A DNA stretch of 64,000 bases from Symbiodinium microadriaticum (lineage: Eukaryota > Sar > Dinophyceae > Suessiales > Symbiodiniaceae). The translations under genes and the position numbers were made by a program. Below the pieces are notes generated by a model, which saw only the letters and a list, made by a program, of their open reading frames with translations, searched no databases and had not been told where the DNA came from. Shown here one piece after another: positions 41,058 through 53,872 of this stretch. The stretch is taken from contig LSRX01000169.1 in the NCBI GenBank assembly GCA_001939145.1, positions 775,488 to 839,487 of the forward strand, in the 5' to 3' direction. Position 1 is the stretch's first letter, and each line of letters starts with the position of its first letter.

Positions 41058-41637
41058 AGTTTTACAACGGCCCTCGATCATTGCATAATAGTTTGTTCTA
41101 CCGCGTTATAGAGTTTTTTACGGGGTCTTATGAGTTCTAGGCAGGGCTGCACAGAGTCAGGTATGGGAAGTACCGGTCAGATTTTGGGTGGCTTGGAGTT
41201 CCAGGTTACATGTTTAAGGGTTTGGGTTTAGAGGTTGGGGTTTAAGGCTTTGGGTTTAGGGTTGAGGGTTTAAGGTTTAGGAGTTTAGGGTTTATGGCTT
41301 TGGGCTCAGGGTTTATGAAGGCTTTGGGTTCAATCAACTATAAGGGCTTTGGTGCCGATCTGATGGGCATCTGCGGGGCTGCAGCTACGGCAGAACGCTG
41401 AGCACAACGGTGCCTTCCGCACATGGTCGGTCGTCAAGCTGGAAGCGAACGAGTCCTGCTGCTGCTTTGTACTGGTAACACATCAACGCAACTCGCAACA
41501 CAAGCGAAACATCAAAGGCTCTGCTGCGCAATCCTGACTGCCTGCGTATCGCCATCTTCCCGGCTTCCGGATATGCTGGCCTTTGGCCGGCCTACTCTAG
41601 TCTATACTGGTCCTGAGAGATCTTCCGGGACTCTGCG

Positions 41638-44030
41638 TCGCCAAAGAGGCACCAGACGGCCTCAGATGTCGAAGACACCCTAATTTGACGGTTTTGTGGC
41701 AACGATACGGGCTGCTATAAGCGCGAAGATACGGGCTGCTTTCTGGGCTACCTACTGCTAGGAAAAAAGCTTCGGGGCCTAGGGCCTACTGCCCAGTGGC
41801 TCGGTTTAAGGCTTTAATCTGAATACCTGAAGCCCTAATGGAACATTGGGGACCGATGGTTGAGGGTTCGGGGCTAGAGGCTTCGGTTTTGGAGGGTTTT
41901 CGGGTCTTTGCAGGATCAGGTCCAGGTCGAGGTTTTGGAGTTGGGGGGAAAGGACATTTTGAGGGTTCTCCAAGCTTAGGGATACCTTTGTTTGGGTCCT
42001 TCAACTTGGGGAGGACCTTGTAGTAATGTACTTGCAACAAAGCATCATGCCATGCAGGGCCTGTTTTTGCGGTGGCCTTTTGATCTGACACTCCCAAAAC
42101 AGCCAAAACATCCAAGCCGTGTCCCAGACTGGTTGAAAAACCTGAACAACCCTAAAACCTTTGACCTTACTTTCCCCAGAAAAAACAACAACCCCAAAAC
42201 GCAAAACCCTAAATCCCAAACCTGGAAGCCTACAACATGCCTACTGGCCAAAGGTGAAGCGCAGCTCTCGGAGTAGTCAAGTCCTGTCCAAGGCACGCCA
42301 GCAATGGCCAATAATTGCTTCCTCGGTCACTGGGAATTGGAACCAGACACAAAAATTGCAGGGCCTGCTGCATCCGGCAGAGCAGGCCAACTTCCAAGCC
42401 AAGGGGCATTATGAAATTGGAACGGAACGCATGCACTGCACCTGGAGTCCCAAAAAACATGTCTCTGAACGCGACGCTGGGGACACGCTGCTGAGTCAGC
42501 CACGTGTACGCGGTACAAGCACAGAAGGGCTCAGAGCTCTGATCCGATATGGTTGCGACACGCGCAAAGAGATAGAGGCAGATAGATAGATAGATAGATG
42601 GATGGATGGATGGATGGATGGATGGATGGATAGATGGATAGATGGATAGATGGATAGATGGATAGATGGATAGATGGATAGACGGATAGATGGATAGATG
42701 GATGGATGGATGGATGGATGGATGGATGGTAGGTAGGTAGGTGTGGGTAAGTGGGTAGGTACACAAGAAGTAGATAGATAAATGGATGCGTACATAGACG
42801 GGTAGATAGTTACTAGTAGATATCTAGATAGTGAAATGGATAGGAAGATAAGCAGGATAGAGAGGTACACACATAGATACATAGATACCTTTGTATGTGT
42901 AGCATGGGCTTCACACTGACAATCAAGGATCGCTACTTGGGGGAGTTTTAGTGTCACATCTGAATGATTGAATAAATGAATGAATCAATGAATGAAGGAA
43001 TGAATGAACGACCTGACAGATCCAGGGCCTGCATCACAGGAATTGGTACAACGGAATTTGCTCAACATTGTAGCAACGATGAAACGGCTTGTAAATGCCG
43101 GATACGATTATGAGCTGCGCAGGTCGCACGCTGACTTTGTAGAGCCGTAGGTACCATAAGAGGGGGAATTCGGGTAGCGTCGCGGGGTTCTCGTAATTTC
43201 TCCCGAATACGTCGAACCGCTATGTCTCTGGAACTGGGGCGTTTTGATGCCAAGATTGAGGTCTGGGACACCTGTTACCTAAATATGTGGATATCGGTTA
43301 GTTATGAGGCACAAGCAGCAGGGAGGTGCAATTATTCGGAAAATCAATGGCAACAGGCGTTGCTACGGCCGACCACGAAAAGTACGCAGATTATCGGGTT
43401 CGGCAAAGACCTGTCAGGCTACGGCACCACATGACTGTGTGCTAGTATGACTGTGTGCTAGTTTGCTCTTTCCACACCAACATGCAAACAAATCATGCTG
43501 CAGTCAGGCTTAATGCTTGACTGCATCATTAACTGCTTTCAGGTCGGCGCTACACCATTACACGCAGCATTGGGTTCGGTCTGTGATTGATTTGGTGTTT
43601 CCGAATTTGTGGTATTGCACCTTTGCCGGCTGACTACTGCCTCAAGGCGGTCCTGACGAACACGACAGGATGCCATCGCAAGCTACGACACATACCATGA
43701 TCTGATAGTTGAAAGGTTATTTGGCTTCAGACCGCTTCTCTCATTTTCCAAACAGCTGCAGTCTCGCGTGTGTCGGACCATGTTCCCGGAGACAGCACGA
43801 CCTGCACAAGCCAAAACAAGAAAACGTACAGGAGAGCCGCTAGGATTAATACAGCACCACGATGACACTCGTAACAGGTCTTCATTTCAACAATCTCTAC
43901 GATCCCAAAGACCCAAACATGAGTTCAAGGAGCCAGCGTTGAATACTTCACGCAATCATTTCATGTCTAGACGGAGCCTTGGAGCCAGTTCTGCCCCGCA
44001 CTATTCTGCACTACCTCCCGAACCGTAAAT
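41638..44030 (+). repeat. composite repeat, copy A
   Basis: Shares with copy B the start word CGCCAAAGAGGCACCAGACG and colinear blocks through GCCTTGGAGCCAGTTCTGCC. Has an extra block of about 270 bp of degenerate telomere-like sequence at 41700-41985 and a GGAT/GATA microsatellite at 42577-42770. Lacks the ATAC tail of copies B and C. Remnant frames (CRTMFPETARPAQAKTRKRT) are shared by all copies, but no transposase or reverse transcriptase is recognised. Orientation is nominal. Confidence 0.85.
42577..42770. repeat. GGAT/GATA microsatellite inside copy A
   Basis: Runs of GGAT and GATA. The long minus-strand poly (S-I-H-P) frames are repeat translations. Confidence 0.95.
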
Positions 44031-44039
44031 TCTGGGAAG

Positions 44040-45290
44040 CATAGTATGTACATTATGGGAAATGTAGGATTTGGCCCATCAGCCGCACCATTACAAAATG
44101 CTGGGTTTTGGGGTGCTCGAAGTACGAGTTCTATCAAGGCTAAACGGTGCTTTGGTAAGAGCTCCATAAGTCTTTACGGACATTGTATATAAACTAGTGC
44201 ATGATTTGATTGTGTTTAATTTCGCTATTTTGGTTCTAACAAACACAATGAAAATATAAACGCAGTCTACTGGTACCCGCAGTAATGCCACAACGGTGTC
44301 ACAGACCATAGTTTGGGGCACATAAGTTCATCAACGATAGCCTCTGCAGCTTTTTGCGGGTGTGGAGCTGACAGGTGGAAATGCTGGTCAGTACGACCGC
44401 CCTTGACTACCAAATAAGATCCTAAAGGTGGCCTCGTTGACCCAAGCTTTATTGACCTTTAACCTTGCAGGAACCCCAGAGGCTACCAAGAAAGTAAGCT
44501 TAGCCTACAGCCAAATCCTAAACCCATACTAACCTTAAACATCCTACCCACTCCCGCAGCCTAGCGTAGCTGGTACGCTGCCGGACGCAGGGCAGCTCCT
44601 GGCAAGGCTCGTTGGGTCGCTGGACAAACAGGAGACTTTCCAAGGCTGGTGTTAACAGGTGCTTTAAGGCGTTTAAGCTGTGGGTGTTGAGGGTTCAACG
44701 TGATGTCTGGAAACTTGTGGCTTAGGGCTCAGCTTTGGCGGGGGTGTTGAAGGTTTCGCGGTCCTAAACCGTAAGCCCTAAAACTACCGGCTCGAGGTCT
44801 CAAGGCCTCGTGATGTGAGGTTTGGGGGCTTGGGCCTATGGTTCCACTGTAAAGCCTGTATGATTCTATAATGTATAAAGGCTATCAAGGAACCCGGAGG
44901 ATTGTCTTGAGGTCTTGAGTTGCTCACTTCGGGGTGGTTTAGGATGCAGGGGGTGGTTTAGGATGTAGGGTCTAGCCGGCATAAACCAAACTCTTCAGAA
45001 GGTTTAGGGTTCCGGGGCTGGTGGGGATTTGGCTTCAAGCTTATGGCAAGTAACTACCTGCCTCCAAACCCCAGACTCCTTCCTCTAGCTGCAAGACGTG
45101 AAATGAAGGATTTCTGGAAAGTAGGGGCCCTGCTCTATATTGCCTTGTCCTTATCTTACGTAACATACTATCTGGCCTCCACACCTTAAATCCTTAAACC
45201 CTACAAAGTCCACAACTCAAATGCTTCTACTACGGGACGCAGAGACCCCCAAATCCTGAACCTGAGGATCAACTAAGCCCAAACCCGAAA
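44040..45290. other. no gene called
   Basis: Degenerate telomere-like words, AT-rich segments and short frames without splice support. Confidence 0.5.
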
Positions 45291-45299
45291 CTGCAAATC

Positions 45300-45380
45300 C
45301 TTGGCACCGGCCGCCCCATACGCCAGCCCAAGAGCGCAGCAGCACACTCCTCAAAGGCGGGTCTCCGGGGCTCAGGGTTC
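45300..45380 (-). CDS. exon-like island, helical
   Basis: The minus-strand reading RRPAFEECAAALLGWRMGRP has about 68 percent G/C third positions and continues VPR-ICSFGFGL. It sits beside a family of degenerate AAGGCTTC/GAAGGAACC words. Function unknown. Confidence 0.4.
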
Positions 45381-46039
45381 TTTAAACTGTTGTTTAACGG
45401 CTCCTCTAAGGCTTCGCTACCGGTCCCTTCGAAGAATCCTCTAAAGGTGCTTTCAAAGTTCCTTGAAGGCTTCTCTACCGGCTCCATTCAGGGTTCTTTG
45501 CAGGATTTTGGTGATGGCTACGGATCATTTTGTGGCTTCAAAGCAGTCATTTTTGTTGGTCTCTTGTGTCATTTATATTGTTCGAGAGGCCCTTGGGTGG
45601 GACCCCTTTTCGGAGGAGCACTGTTGAAGGGTTCGGATGTTTCGACGACCATAAAAGGACTAAACCCAGGCCGAAGCCCTAAAAGGAGTAAGCGCAAACA
45701 GAAACGCAATACGAGAAACGGAGTCCGAAACCTTAAAAGAAGTAAAAGGTAAGCGTAAGCCGAAACCCTAAAAGGACGAAACCCAGGCAGAAGCCCTAAA
45801 AGCAGTAAACCCAACCCCAAAAGGAGTACACCCTGGCCGAAGAACTAAAAGGAGTAAACCCAGACCGAAACAAGAATGACCTAAACCCTAAACCGCGGAG
45901 GCCTCTTGCCAGCCGTGGACGGCTAGCAAAAAAATTTAAAAAGGGCTTTCGCTCGAGACCGTTGTCTCGCAAGGAGTATATGGGGATGGACAAGTAATTT
46001 GTATCTGTATGTGTGTGCATACATGCATGTCTAAAGAAT

Positions 46040-46056
46040 AAATAAGTAGATGTAGA

Positions 46057-46096
<40 letters not shown>

Positions 46097-46165
46097 TAGA
46101 TAGATAGATAGATACATACATAGATAGATAGATAGATAGACAGACAGATAGATAGATAGATAGGA
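46040..46165. repeat. GATA/GACA microsatellite
   Basis: Alternating GATA and GACA runs. Confidence 0.95.
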
Positions 46166-46609
46166 TAGAGGAGATTAAAATAGATTCGGCAGATAGATAG
46201 TTTCGTAACTCGTAACAGTGCTGCTGCCGTATGCTTTTCGGGGAGTCGGCATCAAAAAGCTTTCAGCATCTAGACTTTGAAGCCGTCTTGTTGCAGACTG
46301 GAGGATTTATCCTCTCCGTACAGAAAATAACATTGGGAAAGTCCAGTAAAGCCTTCAAGCTCAATCCTTCAACCCCGGCCCCCTTAAACCCAAACCGCGA
46401 AATCCTAAACTCTTAAACCCTGAACGAACCGGTGGTGGCCTCCCGACGGTTTCGGAACTGTCGCGGCCTTCGGGCATCTCACTGAGTCGGGGTTGTGGCT
46501 TTTCAAATGAGGCTTTAGGTTTTAGGGTCTCAAGACTTACTGAGAGGTTTCAATCTGATCTGCAGAAAATCATAGTATCCGATGGTCACGAGTCTGTTGA
46601 ACGGTTACA

Positions 46610-46930
46610 GCATGAATCAGCTTTCCAGGCTTTGGTGCGGTGCTCGAGCATTTGCTCGGGTATCCAAGTCTGCTTGCCTGTCGACCTACGTGGTGTGTAC
46701 AGTGACTACTCTCAGTGTTCTAGGTTGGCTTGCGATGTACATCGTCCCTCGACCATTCCAGGGTTTAGCTTCAAAGTTTACAGTTTGCCGATACAAACTG
46801 TCGGGAATGGCATCGGCGAGTCTTGCAGAGAAGAAACCCTTACGGATTCAAGATACTGTCTGTGCCAGATTGTCGACATGAAATCGGCAGAGGCCCACAT
46901 TAAGTCTAAAGCTGGCCTCAAATCTAAAAC
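46610..46930 (+). CDS. Cys-rich plus-strand segment, two competing frames
   Basis: After acceptor AATCAGCTTTCCAG, one frame reads VSKSACLSTYVVCTVTTLSV with a possible membrane segment and ends at CCATTCCAGG-GTTTAGC, a telomere-like donor. A second frame stays open further and reads LPVDLRGVYSDYSQCSRLAC, later SRYCLCQIVDMKSAEAH. Both look natural. I cannot choose without transcript data. The minus strand is less convincing. Confidence 0.4.
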
Positions 46931-47879
46931 CCGACTCCCTAACCACAGAAACCTCCCAAACGCCTCCAAGAAGCCTACGATTGTCCCCAAAACCAGCTCG
47001 GCGTTCCTCCTCCTCTGATTCCATCTCGATCTCCTTCTTCTTCCTGCCTCATACTCATCAGGGGGATCTACGAGAAAGGCGGTGTTTTCAGTTTTCGGCT
47101 TCAGGGTTCTGGGGCGCAGGGTAGGGTTGTAGACTCTAAGGTGCTAGGGTGCAGGGTATAGGGGTTTGGGGTTTCAGGATTCAGGGTTTTAGAGCAATTG
47201 GATAAGACTTTCGGGTTTTGAGTTTTTCGGGCTTCGCAGCAGGAGTGCGGAGGTACGGGTTTAGCGAGCCCCGCCCTTCACGTTTGGAATGTCAACCCTG
47301 CCTACTGAGTCTACTCAATGCACAGCTCATCACCTACCAGCCCACGTATGCGTATGCCCTAAACTCAAGCGTTTAGGATCCAGACGAGACCAGATGACTA
47401 GCCACTCCGGGGAATCTAGTCTCGAACACTGCATTGAAAACCTCGGAGCCTAGCAGCTGAAAGGGCATTCGGGGTCCAACTAGCGGAATCTGGATGCTCT
47501 ATATCAGCGTGCTTAGCGCGAAGAAACGGAACACGTCAACCCTGTAGTTTCCAGCCAAGACCCAACCCTAACTTTAAACCCCTTGACTCTCTGTAAACCC
47601 CACACCCTAAACCCTTAAACTCTACACCCGAAACTTTCTTAAAACCTAATTTGATCTGGCATCGTTTGGACTGTTGCTGAGTTCCCTGCGACAGGTCTGG
47701 ACCTTGTCACGCGGCTTACAACAGGGCTTCCTTTCTGGTTGAGGGCGCAGGTCGAGGCATGAGGGTTTAAGGCCCAGGGTTTCAGGGCTCGACGCTTTAG
47801 GGTTTAGGGTTTGGGTCGCAAGATGGGTGAGCCTACAATGCGAAGTCCCTACTACATCCTTGCACACAGTTCCGGGCTT

Positions 47880-48106
47880 GCGGTGCTAGGTGCACCGGGC
47901 TTCAAAGTTTGCTCTGACACCCCGGTGCTATGAGGTGTTGTAGTATCCCGTATCGTAAAAATACTGCATCTGATAGTAATATACCCAGAGACCCTGTTCC
48001 AAGTTTGGGCCCTGCATGCTGAACCTTCTAAAATCAGGTGGCCAAGGCAAGGTCTAAACCAGAAAGTCCTGAATTCCGGCAACGGCCCTGATGACTTTCG
48101 CCCCAC
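47880..48106 (-). CDS. candidate minus-strand frame
   Basis: Reading RKSSGPLPEFRTFWFRPCLG, then GHLILEGSACRAQTWNRVSG is natural. No clear splice sites. 48110-48500 beyond it is not coding by eye. Confidence 0.3.
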
Positions 48107-48510
48107 AAAGCGTAACCGAAGACGCTTTACCCCCAGCTATGCCTGCAGTCAAATCCTCAAGCCTGGTCTTCCTTGGGTCCTGGAACACGGACAGAAGAAA
48201 CCGCAAATGCCCCTAAGCCTCGCACTCACCCCGAAAACGTCTACACTTTAAGCCCTTCACCCGAAATCTTTCAAAGCCCAATCCCCTGCAGCTAACTTCT
48301 ACGCCCGAAACCTCTAAACGGTCGAAGCCCCACAAGCCTTTAAAGAAATCTAAGGCACCTCCGCGTGCAGAACCGCCCCCCCCCCATGTGCAGTACCCCA
48401 CGCATGTAGAAAGATCTCGCTCGCACGTATAATTTCTCACAGATTTGCCCGCGCATGTCCGCACAAATCACGTGCACACATGTAGCCTAAGTCTTGGGAT
48501 TCTGTGCCTA

Positions 48511-48862
48511 CTCATAAACCCCCTGAACCTACCTCCTAAACCCTGCACCCTACCCTATCTGTCTATATGTGCTTGTGTGTGTGTGTATATATATATATGT
48601 ATGTATATGCATACAACACATACATACAACACATACATACAACACACACATACATACATACATACATACATACATACATACATACATACATACATACATA
48701 CATACATACAACACATACATACAACACATACATACAACACACACACATACATACATACATACATACATACATACATGCATGCATGCATGCATGCATGCAT
48801 GCATGCATGCATGCATGCATGCATACATGCGGACATACATACATACCTACACACATGCACAC
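48511..48862. repeat. isolated tail of the composite repeat (copy D)
   Basis: CATAAACCCCCTGAACCTAC and CCCTATCTGTCTATATG followed by ATAC and ATGC microsatellites, colinear with the tails at 53226-53491 and 55595-55865, but without the upstream 2 kb. Confidence 0.85.
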
Positions 48863-48883
48863 CTTCGCTCCCTATCGTTCTGA

Positions 48884-50143
48884 CTAACGCTGGCTAGCCG
48901 CTCCTGCCTGGGTCTGCAAGCGCTTGTCCGCCGCTTCCAGGACTTGGCTGCGCCTGAAGGCAGTTACAACCCCCACCCCATGGCCATGCATGCTGTTCCC
49001 TTGCTCTCGCCCATGGCTGCCTTTCGTGTCTTTGAGCAAAACCTCCATGACCTCGGAAACAGTAGCAAGTGCGAGTCGGACAACGGCGGCACAGTTTGTT
49101 GTGCTGGAACTGCAGTAGGCGACCGGCAACGTCGATCCCCCAAGAAATGCCCCGATGTGCACGAACTGCTACTTGGTCCACGCTCAACGGCTGCTGCGAA
49201 AATCAGGAAGCTGGGTAGGCAGCAATCCCCAACCAACCAGTGCAGACCCTGCAGCCTGTCATTGTCCATGACAGTACATCGTTGAAATATTGTTTTACTG
49301 CCATCACCCGAGTTGAGGATGAAGATGCAGTTGCAATCGCAATGTATGGGTCCATCTCCTCACCTGCTGCATAAGATGACTCGTCGCTCTCACCACACTC
49401 TCTCAAGCATTCTGCAGCTCAGCTGAAGCTGAAAGCTCGCCCCATCTCAGGCTGTGTTTAACAGAAACTGTCTTCTGAACTTGCAACAACAAACATTAGA
49501 AGTAAAGTAGTGACAGCGACAACATTCATTCTTTGTTGTTTTATCCTCACCACCTGTCTCACTTGAATGATAAGACAAGAACACTGACAATAAGCCAATA
49601 AGCGCAACAACTGAAATGAAATGTGAAGCGCCGTCCCTGGGCAATCCTGCCCGACATGTGCTGAAGTCCCCACCCTCGACCGAATTCCCCTTCTAAACAC
49701 CAAGCCCTCGCCCTACTCCGAGTAACCTGATCCGCTTTGCGCAGCATGACAAGCAATGGTAGTGGTCTCGAAAGCAAGTCTGGTCGCGAGAATGAGGCTT
49801 CTCTTGGCTTCGCCTCACATCCAATGTAAGAGCTGGGTCCATGAAAGACACATCGCTGCTGTTGAGTTCGCATCGGTATTGCATTGAAATCGTCTGCTGC
49901 AGAAGTGCAGATGGCCCCCACTCCAAAACGTAATACAGACGCCTCATTCTATACAATAACTACACTAAGTATCTCTGGAAGAGGAACCAGACCCAATTAC
50001 TACCTGTTCAGACCTTGAAGAAGTAAGGCGGCGGATGTTGGGTTCCATGCAGACTGAAGCACTTTTTCGAGGGAGTCCCAGCAGCAGCGACTTTCCACTA
50101 CCATCTAGCAGGATGTAGCTTGCTGGGATGCTTGGTCGCAATC
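48884..50143 (-). CDS. multi-exon membrane-protein-like gene fragment
   Basis: Exon chain on the minus strand with phases that agree. E1 50143-50014 (PSIPASYILLDGSGKSLLLG; donor TTCAAG-GTCTGA). E2 49948-49727 (MRRLYYVLEWGPSALLQQTI; donor ATCAG-GTTACT). E3 49660-49554 (HFISVVALIGLLSVFLSYH, a likely transmembrane helix; donor GAGACAG-GTGGTG). E4 from 49411 (LRECGESDESSYAA; donor GCAGCAG-GTGAGG or reading on to NDVLSW). Later coding-like parts at 49125-48884 include VSEVMEVLLKDTKGS and RSQVLEAADKRLQTQ. GSGKS resembles a P-loop end, but the canonical first Gly is missing, so no nucleotide-binding claim is made. One membrane pass with a Cys-containing outer part is the inference. Confidence 0.5.
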
Positions 50144-51081
50144 CTACACGCCAAAATGCAAACCTGAACCAAAACAGACTACATGGGACGAGGCACACAG
50201 GACGGTTCAGGGGCTAGGGTTTTAGGTAGGGTCTCAGTCTCGGGTTTAGAGTCTAGGCGGAATCAGGTTGTCTGCCCTCGCTGTAAACAAGCCGCGCGAC
50301 CTGCAGCCGGAGGCCCCGAGTTCTGTGCATCAGCCAGGCGTGGGATGGCGTTAAGCATCCGAGATCAGGCTAGGGCACAGGGCTGTTGGCAAGTAGGGCC
50401 AAGGGTTTACGTGTTGCCGGTTTCAGGTTTGTGGCTTCAGGGTGTAGAGTTGAGGCGAGTAAGCATTAGTCTTCTTGAACAGCAGGCTGAAAACGTCGGA
50501 TATAAAAGCTATAATGGGTTGTTTACGGCTTAACGGTTTGGGCTTTAGGGTTTGAGGCTGAGTGTACAAGAGTCTAGTGCTTTAGGTTCGACAGGGATTA
50601 AAGGGCTGGGGAATAATGCTTAAGCCCACCAATCTCACACACTGGCATTGGTTTTAAAAGCGATCTGTACACAAATGCCTCTACCCATCCACCAGAACGT
50701 CGTGGAACTTTCGCCGTCGGCATAAATGCCTAAACCCTATACCTAAACCCTAAACCCTAAAGCATGAACCCAAAACCCTAGATCTTACATCCTAAACTGT
50801 AAACCCAGATGGCTGCTCCATGGAACTCATGACGCCAATATCTCTACACGTCTGACCAAAAGCACAAAGTCTTCAAAACACATCCGAGCAGAGTTCGGCT
50901 CCAAAACGTCTTGTGGCTGGAACATAAAAACCGCCAGGCCCAACAACTGTTCTACTTTGTGCACGTGGGCACCGTTGACATTTCATCCGCCTTCTGTTGC
51001 TGACCTCCGATGGTTGGGATCACAGACGAAGATTCAAAGCGTCTGTAGGGTCCTACCCTGTGACCCTGGGCTGAAGACACA

Positions 51082-51928
51082 TCGCCAAAGAGGCACCAGA
51101 CGGCCTCAGATGTCGAAGACACCCTAGCTTAGATTGACGGTCTTGTGGCAACGATACGGGCTGCTCTAAGCGCGAACATGCGAACCTCTGTTTGGGTCTT
51201 TTAACTTGGGGAAGACCTTGTGGTAATGTACTTGCAACAAAGCATCATGCCATGCAGGGCTCTGTTTTTGCGGTGGCCTTTTGACCTGACACTCCCAAAA
51301 CAGCCAATTCGTGTCCCAGACTGGTTGAAAAGAATGAACAACCCTGAAACCTTTGACCCTATCCCAAAGACAACAAACCCTAAACGCAAAAAAAACAAAT
51401 CCCAAACCTGAAGACATACAACATGCCTACCGGCCTAAGCTAAGGTGAAGCGCAGCTCTCGGAGTAGTCAAGTCCTGTCCAAGGCACGCCGGCAATGGCC
51501 AATAATTGCTTCCTCGGTCACTGGGAATTGGAACCAGACACAAACCGTGCAGGGCCTGCTGAATCCGGCAGAGCAGGCAAACTTCCAAGCCAAGGGGAAT
51601 TATGGGAACGCATGCATTGCACCTGGAATCCCAAAAACATGTCTCTGAACGCGACACTGAGGACACGCTGCTGAGTCAGCCACGTGTACGCGGTATAGGT
51701 CCAGGTGCAGAAGGGCTCAGAGCTCTGATCCGGTATGGTTGCGACACGCGCAAAGAGATAGAGGCAGAGTAGGTAGATAGATAGATGGATGGATGGATGG
51801 ATAGATGGATAGATGGATAAGTGGATGGGTGGATGGATAGACAAGTAAACAGATAGACAAATAAAAAGACAGATAGTTAGTCAGATATTAAATAGGCAGG
51901 TAGGCAGGTAGGTAGGTAAGTAGGCAAG

Positions 51929-51964
<36 letters not shown>

Positions 51965-53491
51965 CCGGCAGGCAGGTAGGTAGGTAGGTGGGTAGGTACA
52001 CAAGAAGTAGATAGATATATGGATGCGTAGAGAGACGGGAAGATAGTTACTAGTAAATATCTAGATAAAGATATGGATAGGAAGACAAAAAGGATACAGA
52101 GGTACACAAATAAATACAGAGATACCTTTGTATGTGTAGCATGGGCTTCACATAATCAAGGATCCCTACTTGGGGGGCTTAGTGTCACATCTGAATGAAT
52201 GAAGCGCCTGACAAATCCAGGGCTTGCATGGGCATTACCATCGTGGCTCATACAGGAACTGGTACAACGGAATTTGCTCAACATTGTAGCAACGATGAAA
52301 CGGCTTGTACATGCCGGATACCATTATGAGCGGAGGTCGCACGCTGACTTTGCAGAGGCGTGGGTACCATAAGAAGGGGGAATTCGGGTAATGTCGCGGG
52401 GTTCTCGTAATTCCTCCCGAATACGTCGAACCGCTATGTCTCTTGAATTGGGGCATTTAGTTGCCAAGATTGAGGTCTGGGACGTCCTGTTACGTGAATA
52501 TGTAAATATTGGTTTTAGGTTTTATGAGGCACAGGCAGCAAGGAGGTGCAATTACTCGTAAAATCAAGGGCAACAGGGATGGATGTTTTTACGGCCGATC
52601 ACGAAGAGTACGCAGATTATCGGGTTCGGCAAAAGCCTGTCAGGCTATTGCACCACGTGACTGTGTGCTAGTTTGTTCTCTCCAAACCAGTATGCAAACA
52701 AATCATGCTGCAATCATGCTTCATGTTTGACTGCATATTTAACTGCTTTCAGGTCGGCGCTACACCATTACACGCAGCGTTGGGTTCGGTCTGTGGTTGA
52801 TTTGGTTTGCCGAATTTGTGGTATTGCACCAGTGCCGGCTGACTACTGCCTCAAGGCGGTCCTGACGAACACGACCGGATGCCATCGCAAGCTACGACGC
52901 ATACCCGGATCTTGATAGTTGAAAGGTTATTTGGCTTCAGACCGCTTCTCTCATTTTCCAAACAGCTGGACTCTCGCGTGTGTCGGACCATGTTCCCGGA
53001 GACAGCACGACCTGCACAAGCCAAAACAAGAAAACGTACAGGAGAGCCGCTAGGATTTATACAGCACCACGATGAAGCGCCTAACAGGTCTTCATTTCAA
53101 CGGGGTGTTCAATCTCTACGATCCCATAGACCCAAAGATGACTTCAAGGAGACAGAGCTGAAGACTTGACGCAGTCATTTCATGTCTAGACGGAGCCTTG
53201 GAGCCAGTTCTGCCCCGCACCATCCTGCTTCATAAACCCCTGAACCTAGCGCCTAAACCCTGCATCCTGCCCTATCTGTCTATATGAGCTTGGGTGTATA
53301 TATATATATATATATGCATACAACGCATACATACATACATACATACATGCATGCATGCATGCATGCATGCATGCATGCATGCATGCATGCATGCATTACA
53401 TGCGGACATACATACACACCTACATACATGCACACATGCACATCTTCATACAACACACTCACACACACACACACACACGCTCGCTATTCCG
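51082..53491 (+). repeat. composite repeat, copy B with tail
   Basis: Most complete copy: start word as in copy A, a GGAT/GGCA microsatellite at 51770-52010, the conserved block 52140-53220, then the tail CTGTCTATATGAGCTTG with TA, ATAC and ATGC runs, ending CGCTCGCTATTCCGTGT. Sequence beyond that word differs from copy C, which marks the 3-prime boundary. Confidence 0.85.
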
Positions 53492-53499
53492 TGTCATTT

Positions 53500-53595
53500 C
53501 CTGCACCGACCCTGTTCCTGCAAAGCGCACCCGGCGCGCCTCAAGCTCCCTCTGGGCTTCTTCGAGGAGTAGGCGGAGCAGGTCGGAGCCCTCCT
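53500..53595 (-). CDS. helical exon-like island beside copy B
   Basis: The minus-strand reading GSDLLRLLLEEAQRELEARR is strongly helical and G/C-biased at third positions. It abuts the 3-prime boundary of copy B, so the repeat may have landed in or next to this gene. Confidence 0.4.
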
Positions 53596-53872
53596 AGCTC
53601 TTAGTTTTAGTTTTACTTTAGGGGCAGGGTTTCGAGTTTAGGGTTCAGGGTGTGTGGTTTAAGGGTTTGCGGGTTGAAGGTCTCAGGGTTTAGACTTTAG
53701 TCGGGTTTAGGGTTTCCCCACTGTCAATGAAGCCTCTGAACCTGATGCGGCTGTGTGCATGACATGGTACTTCGCATTATGAGGTACATCGGGTCTTACT
53801 TAAAGATGGCGATGTACGACATCATTCGTGACATTCCATGCTGCAGCCCTCATATTGCAGAATCACCTGCTA

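Noticed and set aside
42230-42957. Long minus frames rich in Ile-His-Pro-Ser
   Set aside because: Translations of the GGAT/GATA microsatellite within composite repeat copy A.
50014-50143. P-loop NTPase from DGSGKSLLLG
   Set aside because: The first Gly of the Walker A pattern is absent and no Walker B is seen in the following exons.
1-50800. True chromosome end
   Set aside because: Telomere-like arrays are short, degenerate, in both orientations and internal; no terminal run.
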